Origin: Pseudomonadota bacterium | GTDB lineage: Bacteria > Desulfobacterota > Binatia > UBA9968 | Length of the DNA stretch: 64,000 bases | Direction of reading: 5' to 3' | Assembly: GCA_021324155.1 (NCBI GenBank) | Contig: JAJPJQ010000018.1 | Span: 171,381-235,380, forward strand | Shown: positions 11,431-20,431 of the stretch, piece after piece | Layout: every line of letters begins with the position of its first letter | Numbering within the stretch: position 1 is the stretch's first letter | The notes under the pieces: model-generated | What the model saw: only the letters and a program-made list of their open reading frames with translations | What the model was told of the DNA's origin: nothing | Databases searched by the model: none | Made by a program: the position numbers and the translations under genes

Positions 11431-11772
11431 TTATAAGCTGGAGACCAAAAAACGCAGGATGAAGCTTACCACGCTGAGAACGATTGCGCCGAGCAGCGCA
11501 GGGCCGAAGCCCTGAACGGAAAAGCCGGGTACCAGCACGGCGGCCAACATCAGCATAAGCGCGTTAATGACTATGAGAAAGAGACCAAAACTCAAGATGG
11601 TGATCGGCAACGTCAAGATTTTGAGCACGAAGCCCAGTGTCGCGTTGACGAGACCGATCACGACCGCGGCGATCAAGGCGGTGCCGAAGCCGCGGACCGC
11701 GAAACCCGGCACGACGTGGGCGACGATGAGGATGCTGAGAGCGCTCAGGAGCCAGTGTACGATCAGTACCAT
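11431..11772 (-). CDS. Phage-holin-family (PF04020-like) four-helix membrane protein
   Basis: This 113-residue integral membrane protein has four hydrophobic segments with the repeated signature VPGFAVRGFGTAL / VPGFSVQGFGPAL, typical of the family annotated as phage holin family protein. Despite that name these are ordinary chromosomal proteins of unknown role. I chose the inner ATG at 11772 because GGAGG lies six to eight bases before it. An upstream in-frame ATG would add 16 residues without a ribosome site. It stands alone just before tRNA-Ser on the other strand. Confidence 0.82.
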   Translation of the reverse strand: MVLIVHWLLSALSILIVAHVVPGFAVRGFGTALIAAVVIGLVNATLGFVLKILTLPITILSFGLFLIVINALMLMLAAVLVPGFSVQGFGPALLGAIVLSVVSFILRFLVSSL

Positions 11773-11862
11773 GGTGCGATCCTCCGGCGGCATTCTAGCG
11801 CCGTTGGCCGCAGGTCGCAAACTTTTTTCCGCTTCCTATGTATGTTATGAAAATGCAAGGCC

Positions 11863-11955
11863 GGAGAGGTGACCGAGCGGTTGAAGGTGCACGACTGGAA
11901 ATCGTGTATGCCGTTAATAGCGGCATCGGGGGTTCGAATCCCCCCCTCTCCGCCA
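11863..11955 (+). tRNA. tRNA-Ser (anticodon GGA), CCA encoded
   Basis: The acceptor stem GGAGAGG pairs with CCTCTCC, followed by discriminator G and an encoded CCA (11953-11955). The anticodon stem-loop is CACGA-CTGGAAA-TCGTG, giving anticodon GGA that reads UCC/UCU. A long variable arm (TGCCG TTAATAG CGGCA) is diagnostic of the serine class. The T-loop reads GGGGGTTCGAATCCCCC. The D-arm contains GAGCGGTTGAAGG. Confidence 0.97.
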
Positions 11956-12085
11956 CTTCCGACTCCTTGAGTGCCGATTTTTTCTTGATTCTTCGCCAGG
12001 ATCGTCGTACTCTTTTTTCAAGCTCACCGGAATTCCGCAGCTCGAAGCGAGCCGGAAAATCCGCTCCAGGAGCGCCGGATGTCGA

Positions 12086-12197
12086 TTGCTGATAGCCGGG
12101 CCCTGTGCAAGGCGGTCCCGCAAACCCCGTCAGGTCCGGAAGGAAGCAGCGGTAGCGGCTTTACCCCTGTGCCACAGGCAAACCCGGCTGTCAGCAA
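12086..12197 (+). ncRNA. ffs: Signal recognition particle RNA, small bacterial (4.5S) type
   Basis: The conserved apical region GTCAGGTCCGGAAGGAAGCA with the GGAA tetraloop is present. The two ends pair over a long helix: TTGCTGATAGCCGGG at 12086-12100 against CCCGGCTGTCAGCAA at 12183-12197, with further pairing CCCTGTGC / GCCACAGG-like inside. The RNA binds Ffh and targets ribosomes making membrane proteins. Its location directly before dnaX-ebfC-recR is a widespread arrangement. The exact ends are estimated from the helix. Confidence 0.95.
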
Positions 12198-12223
12198 TGG
12201 GCACCCGGACTCGCTTCACTCGG

Positions 12224-12261
12224 CATCTCAGATGGCAAATCTCAGATTGCCATTTGAGATG
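12224..12261. repeat. 15-bp inverted repeat built from CATCTCA/TGAGATG words
   Basis: CATCTCAGATGGCAA (12224-12238) pairs with TTGCCATTTGAGATG (12247-12261), 14 of 15 matching, around an ATCTCAGA loop. The same words recur nearby (AAATCTCAGATT, AAATTTGAGATT). It sits between the SRP RNA and dnaX, 26 bp before the dnaX start, so it may end the SRP transcript or influence dnaX. There is no long U-run. Confidence 0.6.
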
Positions 12262-12286
12262 TGAAATTTGAGATTCCATAGGGACT

Positions 12287-13981
12287 ATGTCTTATCTCGT
12301 TCTCGCGCGAAAATGGCGGCCGCAGACGTTCAAAGACATCGTCGGCCAGGGCCATGTCACGCAGGTCCTGCGCAATGCCATCGCTGCGGGCAGAATCGCG
12401 CACGCTTATCTTTTCACGGGTGTGAGAGGCGTCGGCAAGACGACGGCCGCGCGCGTGCTCGCCAAAGCGCTCAATTGCGAGCGCGGCCCGGCCGCCGATC
12501 CCTGCAATGAATGCTCGCAATGCGTCGAGATTACCGAAGGCCGGTCCCTCGACGTGTACGAGATCGACGGCGCATCCAACCGCGGCATCGACGAAGTCCG
12601 GCAGATCATCGAGAATGTCAAGTATCAGCCGGCGCGCAGCCGCTTCAAAATCTACATCATCGACGAGGTTCATCAGGTCACGAAGGACGCCTTCAACGCG
12701 CTCTTGAAGACCCTCGAAGAGCCTCCTGAATTCGTCAAGTTTATCCTCGCGACCACCGAGCCGCACCGGCTGCCCGAGACGATTCTCTCGCGCTGTCAGC
12801 GCTTCGATTTTCGCCGCATTCAGACTCGTGAAGCGATCGAGCGGCTCAGCGAGATCGCCGGCAAGGAATCGCTGAAAATCTCCGCCGGCGCGCTGCTGCT
12901 GCTCGCGCGCGAAGCCGAAGGCAGCATGCGCGATGCTCAGTCTCTGCTGGAACAGATGCTCTCCTATGCGCCGCCGGAAAGCGGCGCGTCAATCGACGAG
13001 CGCCTGGTGGAAAGTATTCTCGGGGTCACCGACCGGCGCGTCCTCTACGACCTTTCCGCGGCGGTGCTGCAGGGTGACGCGAAAAAGGCGGTCGAGATCG
13101 TCGCGCAAGTCGTGGATCAGGGGAAGGATGTCACGCGGCTCTCGCGCGAGCTCGTCGAGCATTTCCGCAATCTGCTGGTGGCGCGGCTCTCTGCCGGCGT
13201 GAACGAGGCGCGGCCGGACGCCGATGCCCGCCGCCAGCTTTTGGACTTGCCCGACCAGGAGATCGATGAACTCGGGCGACAGGCCGCAGGTGTATCGGCC
13301 GATGCCTTGCTCGACTATTTTAAATTCATCGCCGCCGGTGATGAGGAAGTCGCGCGCTCGCCGTATCCGCGGTTCGCGCTCGAAGCCGCGCTCGTCCGCC
13401 TCGCGACGCTCTCGGCCGCCGTTCCGATCACCGAGCTGGTCGACCGCCTCGAAGGATTGGAAAAAAAGCTCTCCGGCGCAGATTCGAGACCGTCCTCGAC
13501 GCGGCCGCTCGTTCGGCCGTCCGTCGATCCGGCGCCTGCGTCGTTCCGAGCCCCGAGTCCGGAGACGGCTCCGATGCCGGCGCCTCAAGCACCGCAAGTG
13601 ACCGCGCCCGCTGGTTTGACGGCGGCGGGAACCCCGTCCGAGCAGTGGCAGAAATTCGTCGCATTCGTCACGCAGCAGAAAAAGTTTCTCGCGACGCATC
13701 TGGCGAACGTCGAGCCGCTCGCCTTGCCGCCTGGACCGCTCCAGCTGGGGGTCGAGGGCCGCCATCATCTTACCTATCTCCAGGATCCTGAAAATCTCTC
13801 GGCGCTCAAGGAATTCGCGAAACGGTTTTTCTCGGCCGAGGTTTCCGTGTCGCTCTCGCTGCTACAGGAGAAGAGGGCGCAGACCGACGGCGCGGCTGCA
13901 AGCGGCGAGCCGAACGACGTCGTCAGGGACGCGCTCAGGATCTTCGGCGGATCTGTAAGGCAGGTTAAGCGGCCGGAGTAA
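12287..13981 (+). CDS. dnaX: DNA polymerase III subunit gamma/tau
   Basis: This 564-residue clamp-loader ATPase has Walker A GVRGVGKTT near residue 45, a four-cysteine zinc module (CERGPAADPCNECSQC), Walker B IIDEVHQVT, and sensor 1/SRC motif ILSRCQRFDF. The AAA lid and collar domain reach about residue 360. A proline-rich linker (about 400-450) and a short tau-type C-terminal domain follow. The enzyme loads the beta clamp at replication forks. No clear slippery A-run for gamma production was noticed. It heads the dnaX-ebfC-recR group. Confidence 0.97.
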   Translation: MSYLVLARKWRPQTFKDIVGQGHVTQVLRNAIAAGRIAHAYLFTGVRGVGKTTAARVLAKALNCERGPAADPCNECSQCVEITEGRSLDVYEIDGASNRGIDEVRQIIENVKYQPARSRFKIYIIDEVHQVTKDAFNALLKTLEEPPEFVKFILATTEPHRLPETILSRCQRFDFRRIQTREAIERLSEIAGKESLKISAGALLLLAREAEGSMRDAQSLLEQMLSYAPPESGASIDERLVESILGVTDRRVLYDLSAAVLQGDAKKAVEIVAQVVDQGKDVTRLSRELVEHFRNLLVARLSAGVNEARPDADARRQLLDLPDQEIDELGRQAAGVSADALLDYFKFIAAGDEEVARSPYPRFALEAALVRLATLSAAVPITELVDRLEGLEKKLSGADSRPSSTRPLVRPSVDPAPASFRAPSPETAPMPAPQAPQVTAPAGLTAAGTPSEQWQKFVAFVTQQKKFLATHLANVEPLALPPGPLQLGVEGRHHLTYLQDPENLSALKEFAKRFFSAEVSVSLSLLQEKRAQTDGAAASGEPNDVVRDALRIFGGSVRQVKRPE

Positions 13982-13996
13982 GGCGAAAGGATCTTT

Positions 13997-14320
13997 ATGG
14001 CCAAGGGTTTCGGCGGTATGGGAAATCTTTTCAAGCAGGCGCAGGAGATGCAGGCCAAGCTCGCCCGCGTTCAGGAAGAGCTCGCGCATAAGACCGTCGA
14101 GGCCTCCTCCGGAGGCGGTATGGTGCGCGTCACGGTCACCGGGCAGCTCGGTTTGGCCTCCATCAAAATCGATCCCGCGGTCGTCAATTCCGACGAGCGC
14201 GAAATGCTCGAAGATCTCGTGCTCGCCGCCGTCAACGAAGGGCTGCGCCTGGCGCGTGAGATGGCCTCGGAAGAAATGAGTAAGATTACCGGCGGCATGA
14301 AAATTCCCGGGCTCAGTTAG
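13997..14320 (+). CDS. ebfC: YbaB/EbfC nucleoid-associated protein
   Basis: This 107-residue DNA-binding protein starts MAKGFGGMGNLFKQAQEMQ and has the conserved EASSGGGMVRVTVTGQ and KIDPAVV segments of the YbaB family. It forms dimers that bind DNA with little sequence specificity. AAAGGATC lies before the ATG. Its place between dnaX and recR, 15 bp after the former and 6 bp before the latter, is the standard bacterial order. Confidence 0.95.
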   Translation: MAKGFGGMGNLFKQAQEMQAKLARVQEELAHKTVEASSGGGMVRVTVTGQLGLASIKIDPAVVNSDEREMLEDLVLAAVNEGLRLAREMASEEMSKITGGMKIPGLS

Positions 14321-14326
14321 GCAGTT

Positions 14327-14953
14327 TTGAGTATGGCGAACTATCCCGCGCCGCTGACGCGCCTTATTAAAGAGTTATCGAAGCTCCCGGGCATCGGCGA
14401 AAAGACCGCCGGCCGTCTTGCGTTTCACCTGCTGAAGGAAAGCGCCGAGGAAGTCCAGGCCCTGGCCGAGAGCGTCGCGCGATTAAAGCGCGAGCTCGGG
14501 CTGTGCGCGACCTGTTTCGGTCTCAGCGAAGTTCAGCCCGGAAACGGCGATCAGCCGCAGTGCGGCATCTGCGGCGACCCGCGGCGCGAGCGTGAAAAGA
14601 TTTGCGTGGTCGAAGAGCCATCGGACTTGATGGCGGTAGAAAAGTCGCAGGAATATAGAGGCCTCTACCATGTGCTTCACGGCACGATCTCGCCGCTCGA
14701 CGGCGTGGGCCCGGACGCACTCAGGATCAAAGAGCTGTTGGGTCGCGTAACAGTCGAAGGCGTGCGCGAGATAATCGTGGCGACGAATCCCACCGTCGAC
14801 GGCGAAGCGACGGCGCTCTACTTGTCCAAGACGCTCAAACCGTTGGGCATCACGGTGACCCGCATCGCGCGCGGCTTGCCCATGGGCGGCGACCTCGAGT
14901 ATACCGACGCCGTCACCCTGGGCAAGGCGTTCGAAGGCCGAAGAGAAATCTAG
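14327..14953 (+). CDS. recR: Recombination mediator protein RecR
   Basis: This 208-residue protein works with RecF/RecO to load RecA at gaps. Visible are the helix-hairpin-helix [17 protein letters not shown] near residue 21, a four-cysteine zinc finger (CATCF ... CGICGDP) at about 65-90, a Toprim segment ([13 protein letters not shown]) and the Walker-B-like C-terminus [13 protein letters not shown]. The open frame begins at a TTG. The ATG two codons later (14333) is an equally good start, as neither has a strong ribosome site. Confidence 0.95.
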   Translation: MSMANYPAPLTRLIKELSKLPGIGEKTAGRLAFHLLKESAEEVQALAESVARLKRELGLCATCFGLSEVQPGNGDQPQCGICGDPRREREKICVVEEPSDLMAVEKSQEYRGLYHVLHGTISPLDGVGPDALRIKELLGRVTVEGVREIIVATNPTVDGEATALYLSKTLKPLGITVTRIARGLPMGGDLEYTDAVTLGKAFEGRREI

Positions 14954-14993
14954 CAGGCGGCACTCAAGCGCCCGCGATTCACGTCCCGGTCGC

Positions 14994-15404
14994 ATGAAAT
15001 CGCACACCGAATATCTCTGGTTCAACACCAAGCGCGAGCGCGAATTCGTCAATATCACGGACCAGGCCGCTGAGATTTTACGGAAAAGCGGCATTCGCGA
15101 GGGGATGATGCTTGTCTCTGCAATGCACATCACCGCCGGGGTCTACGTCAACGACGCCGAGGACGGCCTTATCCAGGACATCCAGGATTGGCTGGAGCGG
15201 CTGGCGCCGCGCGGCGACTACCGCCATCACCTGACGGGCGAAACCAACGGCGACGCCCATTTGAAAAATCTTCTTATCGGGCATCAAGTCATCCTGCCCA
15301 TCACTGCCGGTCGCTTCGATCTCGGTCCCTGGCAGCAGCTCTATTACGCGGAGTTCGACGGCCGACGCCGCAAGCGCGTCATCGTCAAAATCATCGGTGA
15401 ATAG
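14994..15404 (+). CDS. YjbQ/UPF0047-family protein (secondary thiamine-phosphate synthase-like)
   Basis: This 136-residue protein has the complete YjbQ pattern: [23 protein letters not shown], a central [10 protein letters not shown] and [19 protein letters not shown] with conserved histidines, and [11 protein letters not shown]. Family members show weak thiamine-phosphate synthase activity in vitro, but the true role is unsettled. It follows recR by 40 bp and ends 9 bp from the convergent pit gene. Confidence 0.9.
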   Translation: MKSHTEYLWFNTKREREFVNITDQAAEILRKSGIREGMMLVSAMHITAGVYVNDAEDGLIQDIQDWLERLAPRGDYRHHLTGETNGDAHLKNLLIGHQVILPITAGRFDLGPWQQLYYAEFDGRRRKRVIVKIIGE

Positions 15405-15413
15405 AGTTCAGCT

Positions 15414-16448
15414 TCAGCCGATGACTTGTCTGATAAAATGAATCGCCGCCCAGGCGAGCATCGCGAGCCCGCCTGACGCGGGAATCGTGAGCACCCACGC
15501 CCAAACGATCCGTCCCGCCAGATTCCAGCGCACGGAGCGGACCCGACGCACCGAGCCGACACCCACGATCGCACCGGTGATCGTGTGCGTCGTCGAGACA
15601 GGAATGCCGAAGTGCGCCGCGCCGAAAAGGGTGAGCGCTCCCGCGGTCTCGGCCGCGAAACCGCCCATCGGCTGTAATTTCGTGATTCGCGAGCCCATCG
15701 TGCGCACGATGCGCCACCCGCCCGAGAGCGTCCCGAGCCCGATCGCCGCGTGCGCGAGCAGGACAATCCAAAAAGGGATAGCCAATTTACCGGTTGGATC
15801 CGAGACGAGATGCCGGTAGGCAGGTACCGTGAAAAGCACGCCGGCGATAATACCCATGGTTTTTTGCGCGTCGTTGGTTCCGTGCCCCAGGCTGTAAGCG
15901 GCCGCGGAGATGAGCTGGCCGCGTCGGAAAAGGTGATCGACGCGCGCCGGCGAAGCGCGGCGGAACAGATTTAGGATCAACACCATCATCGCCATGGCGA
16001 CCGCCAGGCCGAGCAGCGGCGCGATCAATATGAAAACGAGCGTCCAGGTCCAGCCCGACGGAATGATAACGCCGAAACCGGCTTCGGCGATGGCCGCGCC
16101 TGCATAGCCGCCGATCAGCGCGTGCGAAGAACTGGTCGGCAGACCGGAATACCATGTGATCAGGTCCCAGGTGATCGCGCCGATCAGGCCCGCCAGAATC
16201 GCATAGGAATCGATCATATTGACGTCGAGCAAACCGCTGCCGACGGTTTTTGCGACGGCGGTCCCGAAGGTAAACGCGGCGATGAAGTTCCAGAACGCCG
16301 CCCATGCGACGCCCTGGAGGGGCGTCAGGACGCGCGTCGAGACCACGGTTGCGATCGAGTTCGCGGCGTCGTGAAAGCCGTTGACATAATCGAAAGCGAG
16401 AGCGACGGCGATGATGAATACCGTCAGAAGGAAGGTCGGCTCAGCCAT
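15414..16448 (-). CDS. Low-affinity inorganic phosphate transporter (Pit family)
   Basis: This 344-residue membrane carrier of the PiT family is expected to import phosphate, often as a metal-phosphate complex, using ion gradients. The repeated family signatures are visible: FDYVNGFHDAANSIATVVSTR near residue 20 and SLGHGTNDAQKTMGIIAG near 195, plus SSSHALIGGYAG and PVSTTHTITGAIVG. About ten membrane segments are present. Its start overlaps the DUF47 stop by eight bases, so the pair is coupled. It is the last gene of the pst-pho cluster. Confidence 0.93.
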   Translation of the reverse strand: MAEPTFLLTVFIIAVALAFDYVNGFHDAANSIATVVSTRVLTPLQGVAWAAFWNFIAAFTFGTAVAKTVGSGLLDVNMIDSYAILAGLIGAITWDLITWYSGLPTSSSHALIGGYAGAAIAEAGFGVIIPSGWTWTLVFILIAPLLGLAVAMAMMVLILNLFRRASPARVDHLFRRGQLISAAAYSLGHGTNDAQKTMGIIAGVLFTVPAYRHLVSDPTGKLAIPFWIVLLAHAAIGLGTLSGGWRIVRTMGSRITKLQPMGGFAAETAGALTLFGAAHFGIPVSTTHTITGAIVGVGSVRRVRSVRWNLAGRIVWAWVLTIPASGGLAMLAWAAIHFIRQVIG

Positions 16449-17070
16449 TCTTGATGATCACGCGCTGTAGCACGTCCGCCACGTCTTCCATTCTATCGGT
16501 CGCTTCTTCGAGCAGCTCGTAGATTTCCTTCCAGCGGATCAGGTTGAATAGATCATCTTTATGGCTGACGATTTCCGTCAGCGCGTCACGGAGGACGCGG
16601 TCGCCGTTGTTTTCCAGCGTATTGATCTCGATGATGTGGGCGTTGACAACAGAAAAATTCTTTTTCTCGCGCAGATTCGGCATGGCCAAATGTAGCTCGT
16701 TCGCGCCGCTGCGTATGATGTGCGCGAGCTGCCGCGCACGTTCCGTCGGCTGTTCGATCTTGTAGATGAGCATTCGTACGGCGACGGCTTCGATGTTGTC
16801 CAGCGCGTCATCGAGCGAAGAGATGAGCCGCTCGATATCTTCGCTGTCGAGCGGGACTATGAGCGTGTGCATGAGGAGATGCATCACCTCGTGGACCATG
16901 AAGTCGCCGCGGTGCTCCAACTCAGTGATCCGGGCAACGCGGTTTTCCAGGTTGTCGTAAGTATCGAAAAGGTCCTTGAGCTGCTGCGCGGCATCGAGCA
17001 GGTTGGCGCTGGCTTTTTCGAACCAGTCGTAAAACTGCGTTTCTCCCGGCAGAAACTGAAACCGCACCAT
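16441..17070 (-). CDS. DUF47/PhoU-like Pit accessory protein
   Basis: This 209-residue all-helical protein of the DUF47 (TIGR00153) family, distantly related to PhoU, is usually paired with a Pit transporter that it regulates. It starts MVRFQFLPGETQFYDWFEK and contains the ELEHRGDFMVHEVMH and DDALDNIEAVAVRM metal-site patterns. I chose the ATG at 17070 because GAGGAC lies seven bases upstream. The longer frame adds 22 residues without support. It overlaps pit and follows phoR by 131 bp. Confidence 0.9.
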   Translation of the reverse strand: MVRFQFLPGETQFYDWFEKASANLLDAAQQLKDLFDTYDNLENRVARITELEHRGDFMVHEVMHLLMHTLIVPLDSEDIERLISSLDDALDNIEAVAVRMLIYKIEQPTERARQLAHIIRSGANELHLAMPNLREKKNFSVVNAHIIEINTLENNGDRVLRDALTEIVSHKDDLFNLIRWKEIYELLEEATDRMEDVADVLQRVIIKNG

Positions 17071-17201
17071 AATATGTCCTCGTAATTTGTGGAGTGAGCG
17101 CCTGTCCGTGTCCCTGAACAGCGTCTTATCCGACAAGCGGTGGCGATGCTAGCATGCGGAAGCCGCCGCTTCAAACGCGCGCCGGAATTTCGAATGGAAA
17201 A

Positions 17202-19001
17202 TCAGCGGCTCGCCGCGGCGGCCGACGGTGAGTGCGCTACGGGCAAGAAGACCCTCGCGGTCGTTCCTTTTTGAACGCGGCTCTCGATCTCCAAGCGGCC
17301 GCCGTGGGCCTGAACAATGTGCTTGACGATTGCCAGTCCGAGTCCGGTGCCGCCCATCTCGCGCGAACGCGCCTTATCGACGCGGTAAAAACGCTCCGTC
17401 AGGCGGGGAAGATACTTATCCGGGATTCCGCATCCGGTGTCGCTGACGGCGATCTCCACCGAAGCGCCATGATCGCCGGCCGTGGCCGCGACCTCGATTC
17501 TACCGCCTTCGGGAGTATATTTCAGCGCGTTGTCCACCAGATTGATGAGCAGCTGCTGCAGGCGGTCGGCGTCCCCGATGATCTCCGGCAAACTCGCCGA
17601 TGGATGCTCCGACAGTGTGATATTCTTCTTCGCCGCGCGATCGTGAAAAATCTCGAGCACGCGATGAATCAGGTCGGCTGGGCGGAGTCTATCCTGATTC
17701 AACTGGATCTTGCCGGATTCGAGGTCCGACAGTGTGAGGAGGTCGTCGATAAGCCGCCCGAGTCTTTCGGAATGGCGCTGGATGATATCGAGGAAGCGCT
17801 CAGCCTCTTTCGGATCGTTCGGCGGCGATTGCAGCAGCGTCTCCGCATATCCCCGAATCGCCGTCAACGGTGTGCGCAGCTCGTGCGAGACGTTGGCAAC
17901 GAGGTCCGCCCGCATGGTCTCCAATCGCTTTAGCTCCGTGACGTCGTGAAAAACGAGAATGTAGCCGACCGGTTGTTCATCGGCGCCGCGCAGGTCGACA
18001 GCCGTCGCGCTTAGCCAGCGGGCGTCGTCGAATGAAATGTCTTTGACGAAGCGCTCGGATGAGAGATCACGGGAAAGAATTTCCTTCACTAGGTTCCGCA
18101 TCTCCAGGTTGCGCGAGAACTCCATCAGCGACGCGCCTTGCGGTGTCGGATGCGGCAAGCCGAACATGCGCTGGGCGTTCTGGTTCGAGAGAATCAACCG
18201 GCCGCGGGTGTCAAGCACCAGAACGCCTTCCGTCATGCAACGCAGAATCGAATCGAGCTTTTCCTTCTCGCTCACGATACCGCGGATCTTTTCCTGAATC
18301 GCGAGGCTCATCGAATTGAGGTTACGCTCCAGAACGGTGAATTCGTCCTCTTTGCCGAGCGGAATGGGCGCCGGAAAGAAGCCGTGCGAGACATTCTCCG
18401 AAAACTCCACCATGCGCTGCACGCGCCGCTCGACCTGGCGTGAGAAGACGAAAGCCAGCAGCAGCCCGAGGCCCGAAAATAAAAGCAGACCGGTTAGAAT
18501 CGCGCGGCGTATGGAGCCTTCGGCGTCCTCGACCGCGCCGAGAGGCATCGAGAGCCGGACGATGCGCCGCTTGTCGGGCTCGAGGATGGCGCGATAGAGC
18601 ATCTCGTGCTTGACCGTGGTGCTGTACCGCGCGCTCGTTCCGGTGCCCGAAGACAGCGCCGCAAGCACTTCGGGGCGCGTGCCGTGATTTTCCATCGCGC
18701 TCGATGTCTCTTCCGAGTCCCCAAGAACCTTGCCGTCGAGCGCAATGATCGTAATGCGGACGCCGAGCTCGCGCTCGAGATCGCGGCAGATTTGGTCGAG
18801 AGCAGATCCCTCCATCCCGACCGGCATGAGGCGGCTGACGACGTGCGCCTCTTGAACCATCCTGTTCGACAGCGCACCGATGTGAAACTCTTTTATCGCG
18901 TCTGCGGCGTAGAAATATAAAACGACCGAGAGAAAGAGAAAGATGACGAGGTAGGCGAGAAAGAAATTGAGCGCGGCTCTACTTTTCCAAGGCCTTTTCA
19001 T
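17202..19001 (-). CDS. phoR: Phosphate-regulon sensor histidine kinase PhoR
   Basis: This 599-residue membrane kinase has TM1 at about 13-32, a periplasmic region, TM2 at about 163-185, then HAMP, a PAS domain (LDTRGRLILSNQNAQRMFG), the HisKA box NVSHELRTPLTAIRGY with the phospho-accepting histidine, the N-box LINLVDNALKYT, the G1 box DTGCGIP and the G2 box GGTGLGLAIVKH. It should phosphorylate PhoB when phosphate is scarce, with Pst and PhoU as upstream signals. The larger periplasmic domain resembles Bacillus PhoR more than the short E. coli form. Its start overlaps phoB by 23 bases. Confidence 0.93.
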   Translation of the reverse strand: MKRPWKSRAALNFFLAYLVIFLFLSVVLYFYAADAIKEFHIGALSNRMVQEAHVVSRLMPVGMEGSALDQICRDLERELGVRITIIALDGKVLGDSEETSSAMENHGTRPEVLAALSSGTGTSARYSTTVKHEMLYRAILEPDKRRIVRLSMPLGAVEDAEGSIRRAILTGLLLFSGLGLLLAFVFSRQVERRVQRMVEFSENVSHGFFPAPIPLGKEDEFTVLERNLNSMSLAIQEKIRGIVSEKEKLDSILRCMTEGVLVLDTRGRLILSNQNAQRMFGLPHPTPQGASLMEFSRNLEMRNLVKEILSRDLSSERFVKDISFDDARWLSATAVDLRGADEQPVGYILVFHDVTELKRLETMRADLVANVSHELRTPLTAIRGYAETLLQSPPNDPKEAERFLDIIQRHSERLGRLIDDLLTLSDLESGKIQLNQDRLRPADLIHRVLEIFHDRAAKKNITLSEHPSASLPEIIGDADRLQQLLINLVDNALKYTPEGGRIEVAATAGDHGASVEIAVSDTGCGIPDKYLPRLTERFYRVDKARSREMGGTGLGLAIVKHIVQAHGGRLEIESRVQKGTTARVFLPVAHSPSAAAASR

Positions 19002-19692
19002 CGAATTTATATCCGACGCCGCGAACGGCGAGCACCCATTCGGGCTTGCGATCGTTCTTTTCGATCGCCTTTCGGAGCCTTCGGATGTGTACGTCGACGG
19101 TGCGCGGATCGACGAAGACGTCGCCGCCCCAGACGCGGTCCAGCAGCTGGTCTCGCGTTAGCACGCGATTAGGATTTTGCACCAGGAATCGCAGCAGCTC
19201 GAACTCCTTCAGCGTTAGCCGCGCGGGTTTACCGCGGATCGTTACTTCGTAGGTGGCGAAGTTCATTTTTAAGCCGCCTTTTTCGTACACCTCGACAATC
19301 GGAGACGCGCTTTGCATGTCGCTCCGGCGGAGAATCGCCTTGACTCGCGCGACCAGTTCCCGCGGACTGAACGGCTTGGTGAGATAATCGTCCGCGCCCA
19401 TTTCGAGCCCGACCACGCGGTCCGCCTCGCTCGCCTTGGCGGTCAACATGAGAATCGGAATGCGCGTGGTCTCGGGCCGCTCGCGCAGCCGCTTGCATAT
19501 CTCCAGCCCCGAAAGCCCGGGAAGCATGAGATCGAGGATGATCAAGTCCGGCTTTTCGCGCTCGAGAATGCGCAGCGCTTTCTCGCCGTCCTCGGCCTCG
19601 ATGGTCTGCAGCCGCTCCTGCGCGAGGTTATAGTGTACGAGCTTGCGAATATCAGGTTCGTCTTCGACGACGAGGATTTTTCTGCCCGGCAT
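18979..19692 (-). CDS. phoB: Phosphate-regulon response regulator PhoB
   Basis: This 237-residue OmpR/PhoB-family regulator has a receiver domain (VVEDEPDIRKL acidic pocket, phospho-acceptor Asp in DLIILDLMLPG, switch residues in LMLTAKA) and a C-terminal winged helix (LTLKEFELLRFL; recognition helix RTVDVHIRRLRKAI). Dimers bind direct repeats spaced 11 bp. Such repeats are seen upstream of five units in this window. The gene lies 7 bp after phoU and overlaps phoR, so all three are co-transcribed with pst. Confidence 0.94.
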   Translation of the reverse strand: MPGRKILVVEDEPDIRKLVHYNLAQERLQTIEAEDGEKALRILEREKPDLIILDLMLPGLSGLEICKRLRERPETTRIPILMLTAKASEADRVVGLEMGADDYLTKPFSPRELVARVKAILRRSDMQSASPIVEVYEKGGLKMNFATYEVTIRGKPARLTLKEFELLRFLVQNPNRVLTRDQLLDRVWGGDVFVDPRTVDVHIRRLRKAIEKNDRKPEWVLAVRGVGYKFDEKALEK

Positions 19693-19699
19693 ACAATTG

Positions 19700-20386
19700 T
19701 CAGATGGTCTGCGGGATATCCTTCATGTGCCGGATGCTCTTGCCCTTGACCATGAAGACCACCATCTCGGCGATATTGGTCGCGTGATCGCCGATGCGCT
19801 CGAGATACTTCGAGATCGAGCTGATTTTCATTGCGCGGGAGACCGTATGAGGGTCCTCGATCATGAAGCTGATCGTTTCCCGGAATATCTGGCTGTTGAG
19901 ATCGTCCACTTCCTGGTCCTCTTTGCAAACCTTGAGCGCGAGCGATGTATCTTCACGCACGAAGGCGTCGAGGCTTTCACGGATCATATTTTCCGAGATG
20001 CGCGCCATGCGCGGGATATCGATGTAAGGCTTGAGCTGCGGCTCCTCGTTCAGCTCGAGCGCGCGCTCGCAGATATTCACCGCCATGTCGCCGATGCGCT
20101 CGAGGTCGGTCGTTATTTTGAGCGCGGTCGTGATGAAACGGAGGTCGCGCGCCGCCGGCTGGTGGAGCGCGAGCAGCTGGATGCAGAGATCGTCGATCTC
20201 GACGTCCAGGCGGTTCACCTCGTGGTCTCGCTGGATGATGGTCTCCGCGAGCTTGGAATCGCGCTCGACGAGCGAGCTGACCGCTTTTTGAATCTGATCC
20301 TCCACAAGTCCGCCCATGTAGAGAATGTCTTCGCGGAGCTTTTTAAGATCTTCGCCGTATTTCTTATCGGTATGTTGGCTTAGCAT
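19700..20386 (-). CDS. phoU: Phosphate-signalling protein PhoU
   Basis: This 228-residue six-helix protein is formed of two PhoU repeats. The metal-binding acidic patterns are visible (ERIGDMAVNICERALEL; LERIGDHATNIAEMVVFMV). It links the Pst transporter to PhoR and damps the response when phosphate is plentiful. I start it at 20386 because GGAGGG is five bases upstream. An upstream ATG would add ten unsupported residues. It is 45 bp after pstB and 7 bp before phoB. Confidence 0.95.
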   Translation of the reverse strand: MLSQHTDKKYGEDLKKLREDILYMGGLVEDQIQKAVSSLVERDSKLAETIIQRDHEVNRLDVEIDDLCIQLLALHQPAARDLRFITTALKITTDLERIGDMAVNICERALELNEEPQLKPYIDIPRMARISENMIRESLDAFVREDTSLALKVCKEDQEVDDLNSQIFRETISFMIEDPHTVSRAMKISSISKYLERIGDHATNIAEMVVFMVKGKSIRHMKDIPQTI

Positions 20387-20431
20387 ACATCCCTCCATCC
20401 GACGACCGAGGGTCAAACACTACTAGTGATC

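Noticed and set aside
12989..13768. Minus-strand open frame of 259 codons inside dnaX
   Set aside because: dnaX is intact on the plus strand, and the antisense product is Arg-rich with no recognisable motif.
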